A stretch of 64,000 nt of DNA from Piezodorus guildinii (lineage: Eukaryota; Arthropoda; Insecta; Hemiptera; Pentatomidae). The notes under the pieces are model-generated. The model saw nothing but the letters and a program-made list of their open reading frames with translations. It had not been told where the DNA came from and did not search any database. Within the stretch, counting starts at the first letter, position 1. Every line of letters begins with the position of its first letter. Below, piece by piece: positions 1-10,559 of the stretch. The position numbers and the translations under genes are program-made. The stretch is from the NCBI GenBank assembly GCA_023052935.1, contig CM041294.1:150808899-150872898 (forward strand), written 5' to 3'.

Positions 1-889
1 ATTATGGTGATTTAGTTTATTTAAATATTTTTGTTTACTAGAAATATTTTATGTGCTGGTAAAATTTATGTAAGTGCAAAAATATTGAAATAAATGAATA
101 AATAGGAAATTCTAATTTTCGTATTGCCAGTATCTTATTATCATATAATTTTTATACGTTAGTGTGCAGTTTTAAGGATACATATGCATACAAACACACT
201 CATTTATGCTTTGTACATATTTATATAATAAATTTAAAAAAATTAAAATATGCACTTTTTTTTTTTTTTAATCGCTGATATTTATAAATGCAATGTAAAC
301 AGACGTCCCTCGCAACTCGTAGGACATGCAGGTGTAGTGTCAGCCCCTGAATGCACTTCACCTCTATCTCATATGCACATTTAAAAAATCTAAGATATTT
401 AAATATCAAAAATTATTTAGAATTTTTTATTAACCACTTAAGAACCACCAGTCAACTATTACCGATTAGTGATAATATTGCCAATTTATAACCTTAATTA
501 ATTTATAACGTTGAATGACAATATGAAAATGTATATATCAAAATAGCCCATTCCAGAAAAGATAAATTTTTTTTTATCTTTAAAACTCAAAGATACTTAC
601 AAACAGCTTTATTGTTATTAATATATACTTAATATAATCATAAGCTTTGATGCAACAGTAATATAAAGTAATTCCTTACAATAATTTCCATAATAAAATA
701 ATTAGATTATTTTGGAATGATTTTTATAAATATATTTGCTATTTACTATTGATGGAAAATTGTAAAAATTGTGTGATGAGCGTCAGATTTTTGTTGTCTC
801 AAACATCCGCGAAATAATTGACACGTTAAGTTTTTTGTTTTTTTTATTATTACAAAGTCTCCAACAGCAGCAGATAAATAATGATTTTT
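1..889. other. AT-rich DNA, no gene seen
   Basis: Low-complexity AT-rich sequence with several T runs. I see no coding region, RNA gene or recognised repeat before the Family A fragment that follows. Confidence 0.5.
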
Positions 890-1048
890 TACTTTTAATT
901 ACCTATAAATGAAATATACTCTAAAGAAAAGTATTGCGATCGTGAAAATTTTCTAATTCGAGTTTTCAATGGAAAGGCTCGTTTTAGGGTCTCCTGAGTC
1001 CAAATGACCAAGTCCCGCAAAATGTGTGTGTGTGTGTGTGAGGTAACT
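890..1048 (-). mobile_element. Family A, R-end fragment
   Basis: R-end portion read on the minus strand relative to the L-to-R unit. It has a degraded ACTTTCACTTACC terminus, then TATTGCGATCGTGAAAATTT, the block around 'GTTTTAGGGTCTCCTGAGTC', and a (TG)9 tract at 1023-1040. It stops abruptly where mariner sequence begins, so the two are fused with the remainder of the unit missing. Confidence 0.75.
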
Positions 1049-1708
1049 CCATCCAGCAGCTAATGCCGCTAGAAATATTTGCAAGGCGTTTGGGAAGGGA
1101 AGTGTTAATGAACGGACCATTCGCTGTTGGTTTGCTAAGTTTTCTGCTGGGGATACCGACTTGGAAAACTTTCCCTGAGGAAGACCTCCGTCCGTAATAG
1201 ACAACGATGTCCTCAAACATACAGTAGAAGGAAACCACTACCAAACAGTTAAAGGAATCTCAGCACAACTAAATGCAAGTGCATCTACCGTTTCCAGACA
1301 TTTAATGTGTTAAAAGCTCGATACATGGGTACCTCATGACAAAGCTAGACCCCATGTTTCAAAACATACCGTGCGAAAATTGAAAGAACTGGGCTATAAA
1401 GTTCTTCCGCACCCACCATATTCTCCCGACTTGTCTCCAACAGATTACCACTTGTTCAGGAATTTAGACAACTTTTTAAAAAGAAAACTTTTTGAAAATG
1501 ATGATCAAGTGATAAATGCGTTTTCAGATTTTGTTTCTCTTTAAAGCTCAGAGTTTTTCAGTTCGGGGATAAAAAAGTTGGTGTCACGTTGGGAAAAATG
1601 TGAAGAAAAATAAGGTAAATACTTCGAATAAAATTATCTTGTTTTCATATCGTATTTTTATAAAAATCCTTTACCTTGAAAACGGACATTTCATGTGACA
1701 CAACCCAA
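1049..1708 (+). pseudogene. Mariner-like transposase remnant, internally deleted (Mar1)
   Basis: Degenerate mariner transposase in the plus direction. The N-terminal helix-turn-helix region is readable (ARNI..AFGKGSVNERTIR, then SVIDNDVLKH and LNASASTVSRH), with an in-frame stop after ENFP and frame breaks. It then jumps to the C-terminal block RPHVSKHTV and YSPDLSPTDYHLF, which contains the third catalytic aspartate. The first two catalytic aspartates of the DD34D triad are missing. The 3' terminal inverted repeat, read outward-in as TTGGGTTGTGTCACATGAAA, ends at 1708 and is followed by the TA target duplication (1709-1710). The 5' end is lost at the fusion with Family A. Not functional. Confidence 0.85.
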
Positions 1709-1710
1709 TA

Positions 1711-2320
1711 GTTAAAACAACTTCCCTTCTGTTGCTTCGATTAGAGCTTTCCCGTGCTTTGCCTACCTGAGTTATTTGCTATATTGTTATATAACAAATT
1801 ACTTATGTTCATAAGTTTATGGGCAAGAATCAAGAATTTGGACCATGAAATGCGGTATCATATAGAGATATTTTATGTGATATATTATAGCACATATTGT
1901 ACCCTAATTGCCACGTTGGTATAGGGTCGGTAATAAGTCTCCAGAACGACACAATAACAATACGTTTCGAGATGCGCTATCTGTGCCGGATAAAGGCTAA
2001 CATCTTGAGGGCCTTGGATAATGCAGACCTTCACATTTAGCAAATACGGCAAAATATTTGCATAATATAGAGATGAGATTGACCTGCTTCTACGATAAAC
2101 CTCCAGACGCTGATTTTATTATTTTCGCAACTCGTCTTTATGTCTTCCTTTATTTTTATTCGAGAACCCAAGGCCGAGTGGTTCGGAAATCAAAACGAAC
2201 GCAGAAAAGATTGGCAACTAATGTCAGGGATATTTTATTCAAAATATTCCCAAATCCCGGATAATAACGGACCTAGTATAGCTCCATTAGGACAAGAGTT
2301 CTAATTCAGAATAATACAGT
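1711..2320. other. No gene recognised
   Basis: Mixed-composition DNA without a recognisable element. A CGTTTCG motif at about 1966-1972 is weakly like the GAAAC side of Penelope-type hammerhead motifs, but I cannot pair a convincing core. Confidence 0.3.
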
Positions 2321-2606
2321 TTGTTTGTTTATTTATTTAACGTCACTTTATGCTACTATGGCTAATCGGACGATGCTACAGTGGGAGTCCTAAATTTCGC
2401 CTATCCAGGTTTTATTAGGATAGGGATTTTTAACGAGTACCTGACATTGCACAGGCTCGGGACCACCTTTTAACGTCCCCTCCGAAGGACGGCGTAACTA
2501 AGGATTTTTTACTCCCATTAAAAAATCCTAGAACCACCTGCGGGTTTGAACCCGTGACCTTTAGCATGGGAGGCTGTTACGCTAGCCACCCAGCTACAAG
2601 TGATCC
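2321..2606 (-). mobile_element. SINE-2 (tRNA-derived), near full length
   Basis: Read on the minus strand the element starts GGGATCACTTGTAGCTGGGT. It has a Pol III box A-like stretch (GGCTAGCGTAACAG) and a box B (GGTTCAAACCC) about 30 bp later, a body containing the palindromic block ATCCTTAGTTACGCCGTCC, and a tail GTTAAATAAATAAACAAAC. These are the parts of a tRNA-headed SINE. At least ten other copies occur in the window. Confidence 0.85.
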
Positions 2607-2836
2607 CTCATCTTTCTTGAAACTACCCTCAAATAGTTTTACTAATGAATTAAATTAGGTTAATAGGCAACTGCCAAATTCATATAGAATTTTATCTTCA
2701 TTTACTTAAGTCCTCTGATCAAGCATATCAGAGGAGTCAATGAAGATTTCCATAAAATTCATTATAATCTATGAATTTTTTAGGATCATGAACACCACTA
2801 TGTTATGTTATATAATACTATTTAAAAAAAAAAAAA

Positions 2837-3735
2837 ATGTGATGCGGGCAATACACGATTTTCACTTACCTCAGTTTTTAAAATTGATTAAGGAATTTTC
2901 AAATACAGTTAGAGATATAAATGAGTGAAACTATTAAAGAAGTAATTAAATTGAATTTCTATAAAAACATGTGTTTTATTAAAAAATCTATTACATTATT
3001 ATCTAAAATAATCAGTTAGTTTTATTGGCTTTTCATCATTTTATTAAATTTTACAAGCTTGTGTATAAGATAATATTTTTTCTAAAATCTTTAGCTTTTC
3101 AGCAGTATATTATACGTTTATATTACTGTTCTTATGTACAAAAACAAAAATTGCATTAAAAAAATATTTTTTCAATGTTCTCATCTAGTTGCATATCGAA
3201 TTAGTTAAACTTATATATTTACCTGTTTTATATCAGTATTAACAAGATAGTATAGTTATTTTTATAAAATCTACAAAATTAAAGGTACTTTAGAAGAAGT
3301 AAATTTAAAATATCGGTATTTAGGCCCTGTCAGACTATTTTAATCAGAATGAAACCTACATGATATTAAAGCCCATTAAATTCTACATCGATATAGAAAT
3401 TTTAATCAAAATCGTTAGAGCCGTTTTTGAGAAAAACTTAAAAAGGTGCAACATGCATGTTATAAAGTGGCTCTTCGGCACTGCTGATTTTGATAAAAAA
3501 GATTTTGTAACATCTCGGGCGTATAGTTGTTTTTAAAAATGAAATTTCAGTTTGATTGGACTTTTCGTTTATGCGTGGAAGTTACCACATAAACACACAT
3601 ATTTTTGCGATACTTGGTCATTTGGACTCAGGGGACCCTAAAACGTGTATTTCCGTTGAAAACTGGAATTCGAAAATGTTCACGATCGCAATACTTTCCC
3701 TTACTATATATTTTATATATAGGTAAGTGAAAGTA
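2837..3735 (+). mobile_element. Family A, complete single unit
   Basis: One of the best single L-to-R units, about 900 bp. The L end is TGATGCGGGCAATACACG followed by the conserved TTTTCACTTACCT. The interior carries the recurring blocks ACAAAATTAAAGGTACTTTA, GCCCTGTCAGAC, ACATGATATTAAAGCCCATT and ACTGGAATTCGAAAATG. The R end is TATAGGTAAGTGAAAGTA, the inverse of the L-end motif. The L end is preceded by an A run. No long reading frame is conserved between copies, so it is non-autonomous. Confidence 0.85.
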
Positions 3736-3871
3736 TATAAAGGATTGAAACGTAGCTATGTCTTTGTCTTGTGGTGTTTTTATCTAATATGTGTAATATC
3801 AAATACCTAAACCGTAAAACAGACGCTTATATGTATTAATAAGTAATAAACGAATTACCTATCGGGTTATC

Positions 3872-3985
3872 TGTATATTGTGGCTAGCGTAACAGCCTTC
3901 TGTGCTCAAAGTTCTGGGTCCAAACCTGGCTGATGTACCTTGGATTATATAAGGGAGTATTAAGTCCTAGGATACTTGGATTAAA
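3872..3985 (+). mobile_element. SINE-2, 5' head fragment
   Basis: Plus-strand head with GTGGCTAGCGTAACAGCCTT and a box B-like GGGTCCAAACC. It matches the tRNA-like head of the longer copies but stops after about 110 bp, just before a long T run. Confidence 0.65.
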
Positions 3986-4206
3986 ATACTAAAAGTTAAG
4001 GGTTTTTTTTTTTTTTTTTTTATTTTATTTTTTTCTAAATTTACTTAGGGCATGTTCAAAATGTCCACACAACTTAGAGTACACATGTAATTACTGATCA
4101 GAAAAAATATTTAGGAATAAAAAACATTAATAATAAGATCTTTAAACAAAACCAGAAAGTAGCGTTTAGAACAACGGATATATTTTCCTCTTTACATTGT
4201 TTTTTT

Positions 4207-4365
4207 TACTTTTGAAAATTTTTTAAAGCCGAGTATTCAATGAAAATAAACGTTTTAGTGTCCTCTGAGTCTGAATGAGAAGGTTCGCCGAAGAGGTATG
4301 ATTGCTTGTCTGGTGATTCTAACTCAAAATGTAAAATTTCATATTTAAGACATACACTGCAGATA
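4207..4365 (-). mobile_element. Family A, diverged R-end fragment
   Basis: Matches the minus-strand R portion: degraded TACTTTT terminus, AATAAACGTTTTAGTGTCCT, and ATTTCATATTTAAGACA. It lacks the CA tract. Confidence 0.5.
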
Positions 4366-4589
4366 TTATTGTGACTCGGATTTCGACGTAGCACAAGTAA
4401 TACTTCATAAAATGCATTTTTCAACTCTTGACGTTTTATATCCAATACGGCTCAAAAGAGTTTGATTAATCTTGGTTTATTAGTGTAAAATTAAATGAGC
4501 CTAAGCATCCTCATTTGAATGGTCTAACACAGCTTCGAGCAAGGTCTTCATCAGTAATTAACGAATCAGCTATAGTATGGGTCACCTGT

Positions 4590-4795
4590 TGTATAAAGGC
4601 TAGCAAAAGGCATTTTTATAAAGGATGTCAAAAATCCTTGGTCTTGCCGTCCTTTTCCCTTTGGTTTCGAGCCAGTGCGGTGTCAGTACTCGTTAAAGAA
4701 CTCTATCTTAATTAAACCTGGATAGGACAAATTTAAGACTCCCACTTGAGTATCGTCCGTTTAGTTGCAGTAGCGATAAAGTGCCGTTAAAAGAA
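4590..4795 (+). mobile_element. SINE-2, strongly diverged copy
   Basis: Body and 3' half of SINE-2 with many substitutions (GTCAGTACTCGTTAAAGA, AATTAAACCTGGATAGGACA, GATAAAGTGCCGTTAAAAGA). The tRNA head is barely readable. It abuts a Jockey fragment. Confidence 0.6.
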
Positions 4796-5305
4796 TTAAC
4801 ACTTACTGGAAAAACGTTCCAACCTTCCACCCACTTAATTACAAAAGACTTATTTATATGACCATCATAAGACCGATATGGACTTACGGAATAGAGCTAT
4901 GGGGCTCTACTAAACCATCGAATTCTTCTCGTATCCAATCCTTACACTCCAAAATCCTTAACGCTCCTTACTTTGTCACCAACAAGCTCATCCATAAAGA
5001 CCTTAATGTCCCATATGTTTCTGAATTAGCCCAAACCATGTATGAATCATTCCGTGAAAAACTCCACTCATACTCTAATCCACTAGTTTCTATTCTGTCA
5101 TCCTCTTCCATTCCTGACAATCCTCCGAGGCGTCTGAAATTAAGATGGCTTCGAGACCTTCTAGTTTAAAATATTTTTAGAGTGCTTCCAATGGGTAGCG
5201 TGTCTACATGTAATTCATATCAGTTTACTATGTCCATCACATTTACTTGTTGTATATAATGATACAGTTAAAAATATCAATAAATATGTTAAAATTAAAA
5301 TAATT
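4796..5305 (+). pseudogene. Jockey-type reverse transcriptase, C-terminal fragment (J1)
   Basis: Encodes the C-terminal tail of a Jockey-clade non-LTR reverse transcriptase: an open stretch from 4858 to 5169 with IIRPIWTYGIELWGSTKPSN, HKDLNVPYV and NPPRRLKLRWLRDLL. Intact Jockey proteins are around 900 residues; only about 100 remain. The 3' untranslated part ends in an AT-rich tail with CAGTTAAAAATATCAATAAA. It is 5'-truncated, as expected from incomplete target-primed reverse transcription. The related copies are at 13.2, 18.4, 33, 38.5, 47.5 and 48.9 kb. Confidence 0.85.
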
Positions 5306-5309
5306 AACA

Positions 5310-5520
5310 AAGAAGCAAAAGATGAATGTGTAAGCCGTGTGTTCTAAGATATTTTCTGATATATCAATAGCATCGAGATCATCGCCGTTTCTACTTCAAA
5401 CACTGAGTTTCGTCTCCAGCCGCTTCTCTTTACCGGTTTGCATCAACGTACTTCTATTTGAATCTGCAGTTACCGCGATTTTGCCCAACAGCTCTGAATC
5501 GTTATGTGGATAGGGACTAC
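5310..5520 (-). pseudogene. RTE-A fragment, highly degraded
   Basis: On the minus strand the sequence can be aligned by eye with the RTE-A copies at 6.8 and 20.8 kb (ACCGGTAAAGAGA, AGTAGAAACGGCGATGATC, ATTGATATATCAGAAAATAT). It corresponds to the region just after the reverse transcriptase catalytic loop. No open frame. Confidence 0.5.
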
Positions 5521-5945
5521 ATTATTTGATGCATAGTCTGCATTATTACAGTTATATTGAGATGGGGCAAAAAGCGAAGGAAGTCGTTATCCCTAAGCAC
5601 ACAATGGGACCTCACCGACAGTATTGGCCGAGACAATATCTCCAGATCCCCTACTTCTTCCCCCTTACACGTTACAGTTCCCACGACCCTATCACACGTG
5701 CCCCGCGCCACACCTGTCCGTCTCTTCTGGAAATTCGGTAATCTTTATGGCCGTTCGGAGTCTGAGGGCAGGTGCATCGTCTGTGTCTCTCTCATAGGTG
5801 AGAAGAAACTGCTTGCATTGCACCTTGCAGGATGTACAATATAATATAACTAGCGATCCGCCCTTCCTTCGCACGGGTGAAATTAAAATGTTTGTCGTTG
5901 TAGATGTAATTAGTTGACCGTTGAGAATTACTGGAAGGATTTAAT
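5521..5945. other. GC-richer unassigned stretch
   Basis: About 5550-5840 is richer in G+C than its surroundings, with overlapping frames of 60-95 codons on both strands that match nothing I recognise. It ends with CTAGCGATCCGCCCTTCCTT followed by CGCACGGGT, a string resembling repeat termini commonly seen in insect genomes (from memory, not checked). No gene called. Confidence 0.35.
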
Positions 5946-6228
5946 TAATTTATTTATTTAACGTCACTTTATGCAACTATGGCTAATCGGACGATGCTAC
6001 AGTGGGTGTCCTAAATTTTGCCTATCCAGATTTTATTAGGATAGGGATCTTTAACGAGTACCTGACATTGCACAGGCTCGGGACCATCTTTTAACGTCCC
6101 CTCCGAAGGACGGCGTAACTAAGGATTTTTTACACCCATTAAAAAATCCTAGGACCACCTGCGGGTTTGAACCCGTGACCTTTAGCTTGGGAGGCTGTTA
6201 CGCTAGCCACCCAGTTACAAGTGATCCC
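5946..6228 (-). mobile_element. SINE-2, near full length
   Basis: Nearly the same sequence as the copy at 2321-2606: tail TTATTTATTTAACGTCACTT on the plus strand, body, box B complement GGGTTTGAACCC, and head ending GTTACAAGTGATCCC. The close similarity of the two copies suggests relatively recent amplification. Confidence 0.85.
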
Positions 6229-6425
6229 GAGTTAAAGGTTATTTACATGTAATTTAATTGTTCTTTGTGATATAATCTTTTGCCGAACTCTTCCCGAAAT
6301 TTTTCTTGCAGATATGGAATACATATCGTAAAAATCGTACAATTCGTTATTTATACTAAGCATAGAACTTTGGTTTAGTTATTAGCACACTAAAGGATTT
6401 AATTTTAACATTGTGGATGTAATTA

Positions 6426-6510
6426 GTGGGAGAATGGAAACTGATGGAGACAGTTTCCATTCTCCCACCATGCGCCCTGATGATGACCCACAAAGGGGGT
6501 CGAAACGTTG
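6426..6510 (+). ncRNA. 18-bp hairpin plus hammerhead-like core
   Basis: A perfect 18-bp inverted repeat (6426-6443 with 6451-6468, 7-nt loop) is followed at 6477-6483 by CTGATGA, a helix II candidate GACCC (6485-6489)/GGGTC (6497-6501), and GAAAC at 6502-6506. CUGAUGA-helix-GAAA is the conserved core of hammerhead ribozymes, which are known in terminal regions of Penelope-like retroelements. I cannot find a convincing helix III with a cleavage triplet, so self-cleavage is uncertain. Confidence 0.5.
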
Positions 6511-6823
6511 GCAAATAAGAAAATAGTTGAAACTATTTAGTTGTTTCATTTAATGACCCCCACCCGGACTAATTCCTTCCAGCATTAATGTTTGTCATTT
6601 ATGTTTTAAAAACTTCAGATTGACCAATTAAAAGTGTATTACCTTAGAGTTATGGGTTCATCGTAACGAATAGTGCAATTAGCAAGAAAATATTATGTTT
6701 ATTTTATAATAATAATATATTACTTATTTATTCTGGGTCGATTATTTATACTGGTTTTTATTCTTATTAAAATATTCTGACTTATCCTGAATATCTATAT
6801 TTTTAATTTTCTTTTTACACAGT

Positions 6824-7565
6824 ATACAAGTATGTTAATAAAAACCGGCAAAGAAATTGGACTGGAATTAAATACCGATAAGACGAAATATATGATTAGT
6901 AGCAGAAACGGTGGCGATTTTGGTGATATTGATGTTTCAGGGCATACTTTTGAACACGTAGAGAAATTCAAGTATTTAGGTTCAGTTATAACTAGAAAAA
7001 ATGAAATCCAGGAAGAAATAAAGTCCCGGTTAAAGGTGGGAAATGCGTGTTATTATTCAGTTGCTAAGTTACTTAGTTCGCAGCTTCTATCTAAAAACTT
7101 AAAGGTTAGAATTTATAAAACTATTATTCTTCCAATGGTTCTTTACGGATGTGAATCGTGGCCGCTTACTCGGAAGGATGAACAACGGCTTAAGGTTTTC
7201 GAAAATAAGGTATTGCGTAAAGTATTTGGTCCGAAGAGAGATGAGGCCACTGGGGATTTTAGAAGGTTACTCAACGCGGAATCGCGGAACTTGTATCCTG
7301 TGAATATAATTGAGCTGATTGCATTGCGGAGACTCAAATGGGCGAGTAAAGTTGTTGGGCTCGATGACGAGCGGATTCCGAGAAAGTTGGTATTTGCTGA
7401 TCCGACTGGTAGGCGTCCGAAAGGTAGTTCGAAGCGTAGATGGGAGGATTGCGTTAAGGCTGATCTCGAGAACTTGGGCTTGAATGGTGAACATTGGACG
7501 AGACTGTGTAGGCGGAATTTGGTGGTATCGGCATCGAACCTTCGGGTTCGCTAAGCCTATTATTA
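6824..7565 (+). pseudogene. RTE-clade reverse transcriptase, C-terminal part (RTE-A1)
   Basis: An uninterrupted 240-codon frame (6832-7554) encodes the C-terminal third of an RTE-type retrotransposon protein. The segment GLELNTDKTKYM follows the catalytic loop, then FKYLGSVIT, YGCESWPLTRKDEQRLKVFE, KVLRKVFGP and the basic tail RRPKGSSKRRWEDC. The catalytic loop itself and the N-terminal endonuclease are missing (5' truncation). It ends right before a TATTATTATT microsatellite, as RTE elements usually do. The frame is intact but cannot be an active transposase or RT. Bases from 6883 on form the outer part of a large inverted repeat. Confidence 0.85.
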
Positions 7566-7861
7566 TTATTATTTTACACAGTACGTTTACGTTTAGTTCT
7601 GTAGTAATGAAGCAATTGTCCATAGCACCTTATTGGGATTGATAAAAAAAGAAGAAACGTATTAAGTTAAAAGAACGTGATAACCAACAGTAGAAGCAAT
7701 AATGTTGTTTTCTTTCTTTTTTTTTTTTTCTTTTTTTTTTTTGTTCGAATATGAGTATAGTATAATAAACCTTTAAAAATTTACGATTTTACAAAACATT
7801 ATTTACTGGTAAGTGATCGATATCGGATAAAATCAGGTAATTGCTAATTATAATTTCTGTT

Positions 7862-7919
7862 GTTGGGTTATTTAATCTAAAATTCATTCAAGTGTTCTTA
7901 AATTGATTTTAACTACCGC
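7862..7919 (-). mobile_element. Family A L-end subterminal piece
   Basis: Read on the minus strand it runs GTAGTTAAAATCAATTTAAG as in Family A just inside the L end. The terminal motif itself is missing here but present in the other arm of the inverted repeat (10190-10255). Confidence 0.5.
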
Positions 7920-7936
7920 GAGTAGATTTAAAAAAA

Positions 7937-8688
7937 TCTGGTGCGGGCAACACACGACTTTCACTTACCTCCATTTTTAAAATCAATGAAAGAATTTTCA
8001 AATACAGTTAGAGATAAAAATACGTGAAATTATTAAGGAATTAATCAAATTGAATTTATATAGAAACATGTGTTTTATTAAAAAAACTATTATATTATTA
8101 TCTTAAATAATCAGTTAGTTTTATCTTCTTTTCATCACTCTCCATTAACTTCTAAAAGGTTGTGTATGAGATGATATTTTTTCTAAAATCTTTAGCTTTC
8201 AAGCGGTATATCATACATGTATATTACTGCTCTTATGTTCAAAAACGAAAAATTGCATTAAAAAAATATCTTTTCTGTTTTCTCCTTTAGTTGGGTATCG
8301 AATTTATTCAATTTATATATTTACCTGTTTTTCATCAGCGTTAACAAGATAATCTAGTTATTATTATTATTGAATCTACAAAATTAAAGGTACTTTAGAA
8401 GAAGAAAATTAAAATTTCGGCATTTAAGCCCTGTCAGACCATTTTTATCCAAATAAAACCTACATGATATTAAAGCCCATTAAGTTTTACATCGATATAG
8501 CGAGTTTAATCAAAATCGTCGGAACCGTTTTCGAGAAAATCGAAAAAAGGTGCAAAATGCATGGTATAAAGTGCCTCTTCTGGTTAGCTCATTTTGATGA
8601 AAAAAGTTTTGTCACGTCTCGGGCGTATAGTTGTCTTAAATATGAAATTTCAGTTTCATAGGACATACCGTTTCCGCTCTGGAGTTAC

Positions 8689-8719
<31 letters not shown>

Positions 8720-8846
8720 CTTTATGCGGGACTTGGTTATTTGGACTCAGGGGACCCTAAAACATGTATTTCCGTTGAAAACTGGAATTCGAAAATTTTC
8801 ACGATCGCAATACTTCCCCTTACTATATATAGTAAGTGAAAGTAAA
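7937..8846 (+). mobile_element. Family A, complete unit in arm 1
   Basis: Complete L-to-R unit. L end TCTGGTGCGGGCAACACACG at 7937, a (CA)n tract at about 8691-8716, and an R end with the palindrome CTTACTATATATAGTAAG at about 8819-8836 followed by TGAAAGTAAA. It forms the inner part of arm 1. Confidence 0.9.
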
Positions 8847-9347
8847 ATCAATTTTTGGCATATGTTCCATTTTAATAAATTCGATTGGTGTTACAAATTA
8901 ATCTATTATTTGACCTTATTTAAATTTGAATAGGTTTGTATTGGTTATCGCTGAAGTGTGAGAAAATGGGAGACGGCGCCTGGTGTGTATTCAGCTGACA
9001 CACGCGGAGAGGAATTTCGCTTTTTCCCGGTAAGAAGGATGCCATGTAGTCATGGCACTTACAATGTTAGGCGCCATTTATCTCTTCCACCGTCACGTGT
9101 TTGGCTCTTCAGCTCCTCTATCTAATCGCGGCATACTCAAAGATTACACACTTTTTTTTAATTCATAAAAATATCCCGATTAATAACCTTGATCCAGTTA
9201 AACTAATACTGTAATGAGCTCGTTTTATGTATGAAAAATCCGTTTTATGCTGACCCGAAAGACGATGTCCTGTCTGAATCATGTCTTAGCGAAATCGGTC
9301 AAGCTGTTCACGCATGATGTGATGACCAAGAGGAAGGGGGAATCATG
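8847..9347. other. Unique spacer of the inverted repeat
   Basis: About 500 bp between the arms with no similarity I can see elsewhere in the window. It contains a short GC-richer segment near 8960-9080. No gene recognised. Confidence 0.6.
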
Positions 9348-10167
9348 TTTACTTTCACTTACTATATATAGGAAGGGAAAGTATTGCGAACGAGAAAATT
9401 TTCGAATTCCAGTTTTCAACGGAAATACACGTTTTAGGGTCTCCTAAGTCCAAATAACCAAGTCCCGCAAAAAGGTCTGTGTGTGTGGTAAACTGAAATT
9501 TCATATTTAAGACAACTATACGCCCGAGACGTGACAAAACTTTTTTCATCAAAATGAGCTTACCAGAAGAGGCACTTTATACCATGCATTTTGCACCTTT
9601 TTTCGATTTTCTCGAAAACGGTTCCGACGATTTTGATTAAACTCGCTATATCGATGTAAAATTTAATGGGCTTTAATATCATGTAGGTTTTATTTGGATA
9701 AACATGGTCTGACAGGGCTTAAATGCCGATATTTTAAATTTTCTTCCTCTAAAGTACCTTTAATTTTGTAGATTCAATAATAATAATAACTAGATTATCT
9801 TGTTAACGCTGATGAAAAACAGGTAAATATATAAATTGAATAAATTCGATACCCAACTAAAGGAGAAAACAGAAAAAATATTTTTTTAATGCATTTTTTC
9901 GTTTTTGAACATAAGAGCATTACACAACTTCATCTCATACACAACCTTTTAGAAGTTAATGGAGAGTGATGAAAAGAAGATAAAACTAACTGATTATTTA
10001 AGATAATAATATAATAGTTTTTTTAATAAAACACATGTTTCTATATAAATTCAATTTGATTAATTCCTTAATAATTTCACGTATTTTTATCTCTAACTGT
10101 ATTTGAAAATTCTTTCATTGATTTTAAAAATGGAGGTAAGTGAAAGTCGTGTGTTGCCCGCACCAGA
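9348..10167 (-). mobile_element. Family A, unit in arm 2
   Basis: Mirror copy of the 7937-8846 unit: R end ACTTTCACTTACTATATATA at 9351, L end finishing GTTGCCCGCACCAGA at 10167 followed by a T run. It has a shorter TG tract (9479-9487) and two deletions compared with the arm 1 copy. Confidence 0.9.
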
Positions 10168-10189
10168 TTTTTTTTAAATCTACTCGCGT

Positions 10190-10255
10190 TACACACGACT
10201 TGAACTTACCTCCGTAGTTAAAATCAATTTAAGAACACTTGAATGAAGTTTAGAT
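10190..10255 (+). mobile_element. Family A, diverged L end
   Basis: Carries TTACACACGACTTGAACTTA and CCTCCGTAGTTAAAATC, a mutated version of the L end. The terminal 25 bp are absent at the corresponding place in arm 1. Confidence 0.55.
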
Positions 10256-10559
10256 TAAATAACCCAACAATAGAAATTATAATTAGCAATTACCTGATTT
10301 TATCCGATATCGATCCCTTACCATTAAATAATGTTTTGTAAAATCGTAAATTTTTAAAGGTTTATTATACTATACTCATATTCGAACAAAAAAAAAAAAG
10401 AAAAAAAAAAAAGAAAGAACACAACATTACTGCTTCTACTGTTGGTTATCACGTTCTTTTAACTTAATACGTTTCTTCTTTTTTTATCAATCCCAATAAG
10501 GTGCTATGGACAATTGCTTCATTACTACAGAACTAAACGTAAACGTACTGTGTAAAATA

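Larger units (their letters stand above)
6883..8846 (+). repeat. Arm 1 of a 2-kb inverted repeat
   Basis: Reverse complement of 9348-11246. The arm contains the RTE-A1 C-terminus, a shared unique segment (7566-7861), a piece of a Family A terminus, and a full Family A unit. The RTE part and a 118-codon antisense frame are the same in both arms. Indels distinguish the arms: a longer CA tract in arm 1 near 8690, a roughly 60-bp loss in arm 2 near 9920, and a 25-bp segment present only in arm 2 (about 10189-10213). Confidence 0.9.

Noticed and set aside
1955..2025. CGTTTCGAGATGCGC as a hammerhead half
   Set aside because: The CTGANGA partner is not convincing and the loop would be very long.
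5880..6620. Single Penelope-like element spanning CTGGAAGGA (5931) to TCCTTCCAG (6574) with nested SINE-2
   Set aside because: Only short inverted ends and a repeated TGTAGATGTAATTAGT-like string support it; no coding sequence, so not called as one feature.
7267..7623. 118-codon minus frame, identical at 10506-10862
   Set aside because: Antisense of the RTE C-terminus in both arms of the inverted repeat.
8594..8839. Frame with a Thr-His run and LDSGDPKTCISVE, recurring at 953-1216, 9355-9552 and 44590-44805
   Set aside because: It comes from the CA tract and R side of Family A. Copies are out of frame with each other, and the apparent protein conservation is just repeat identity.
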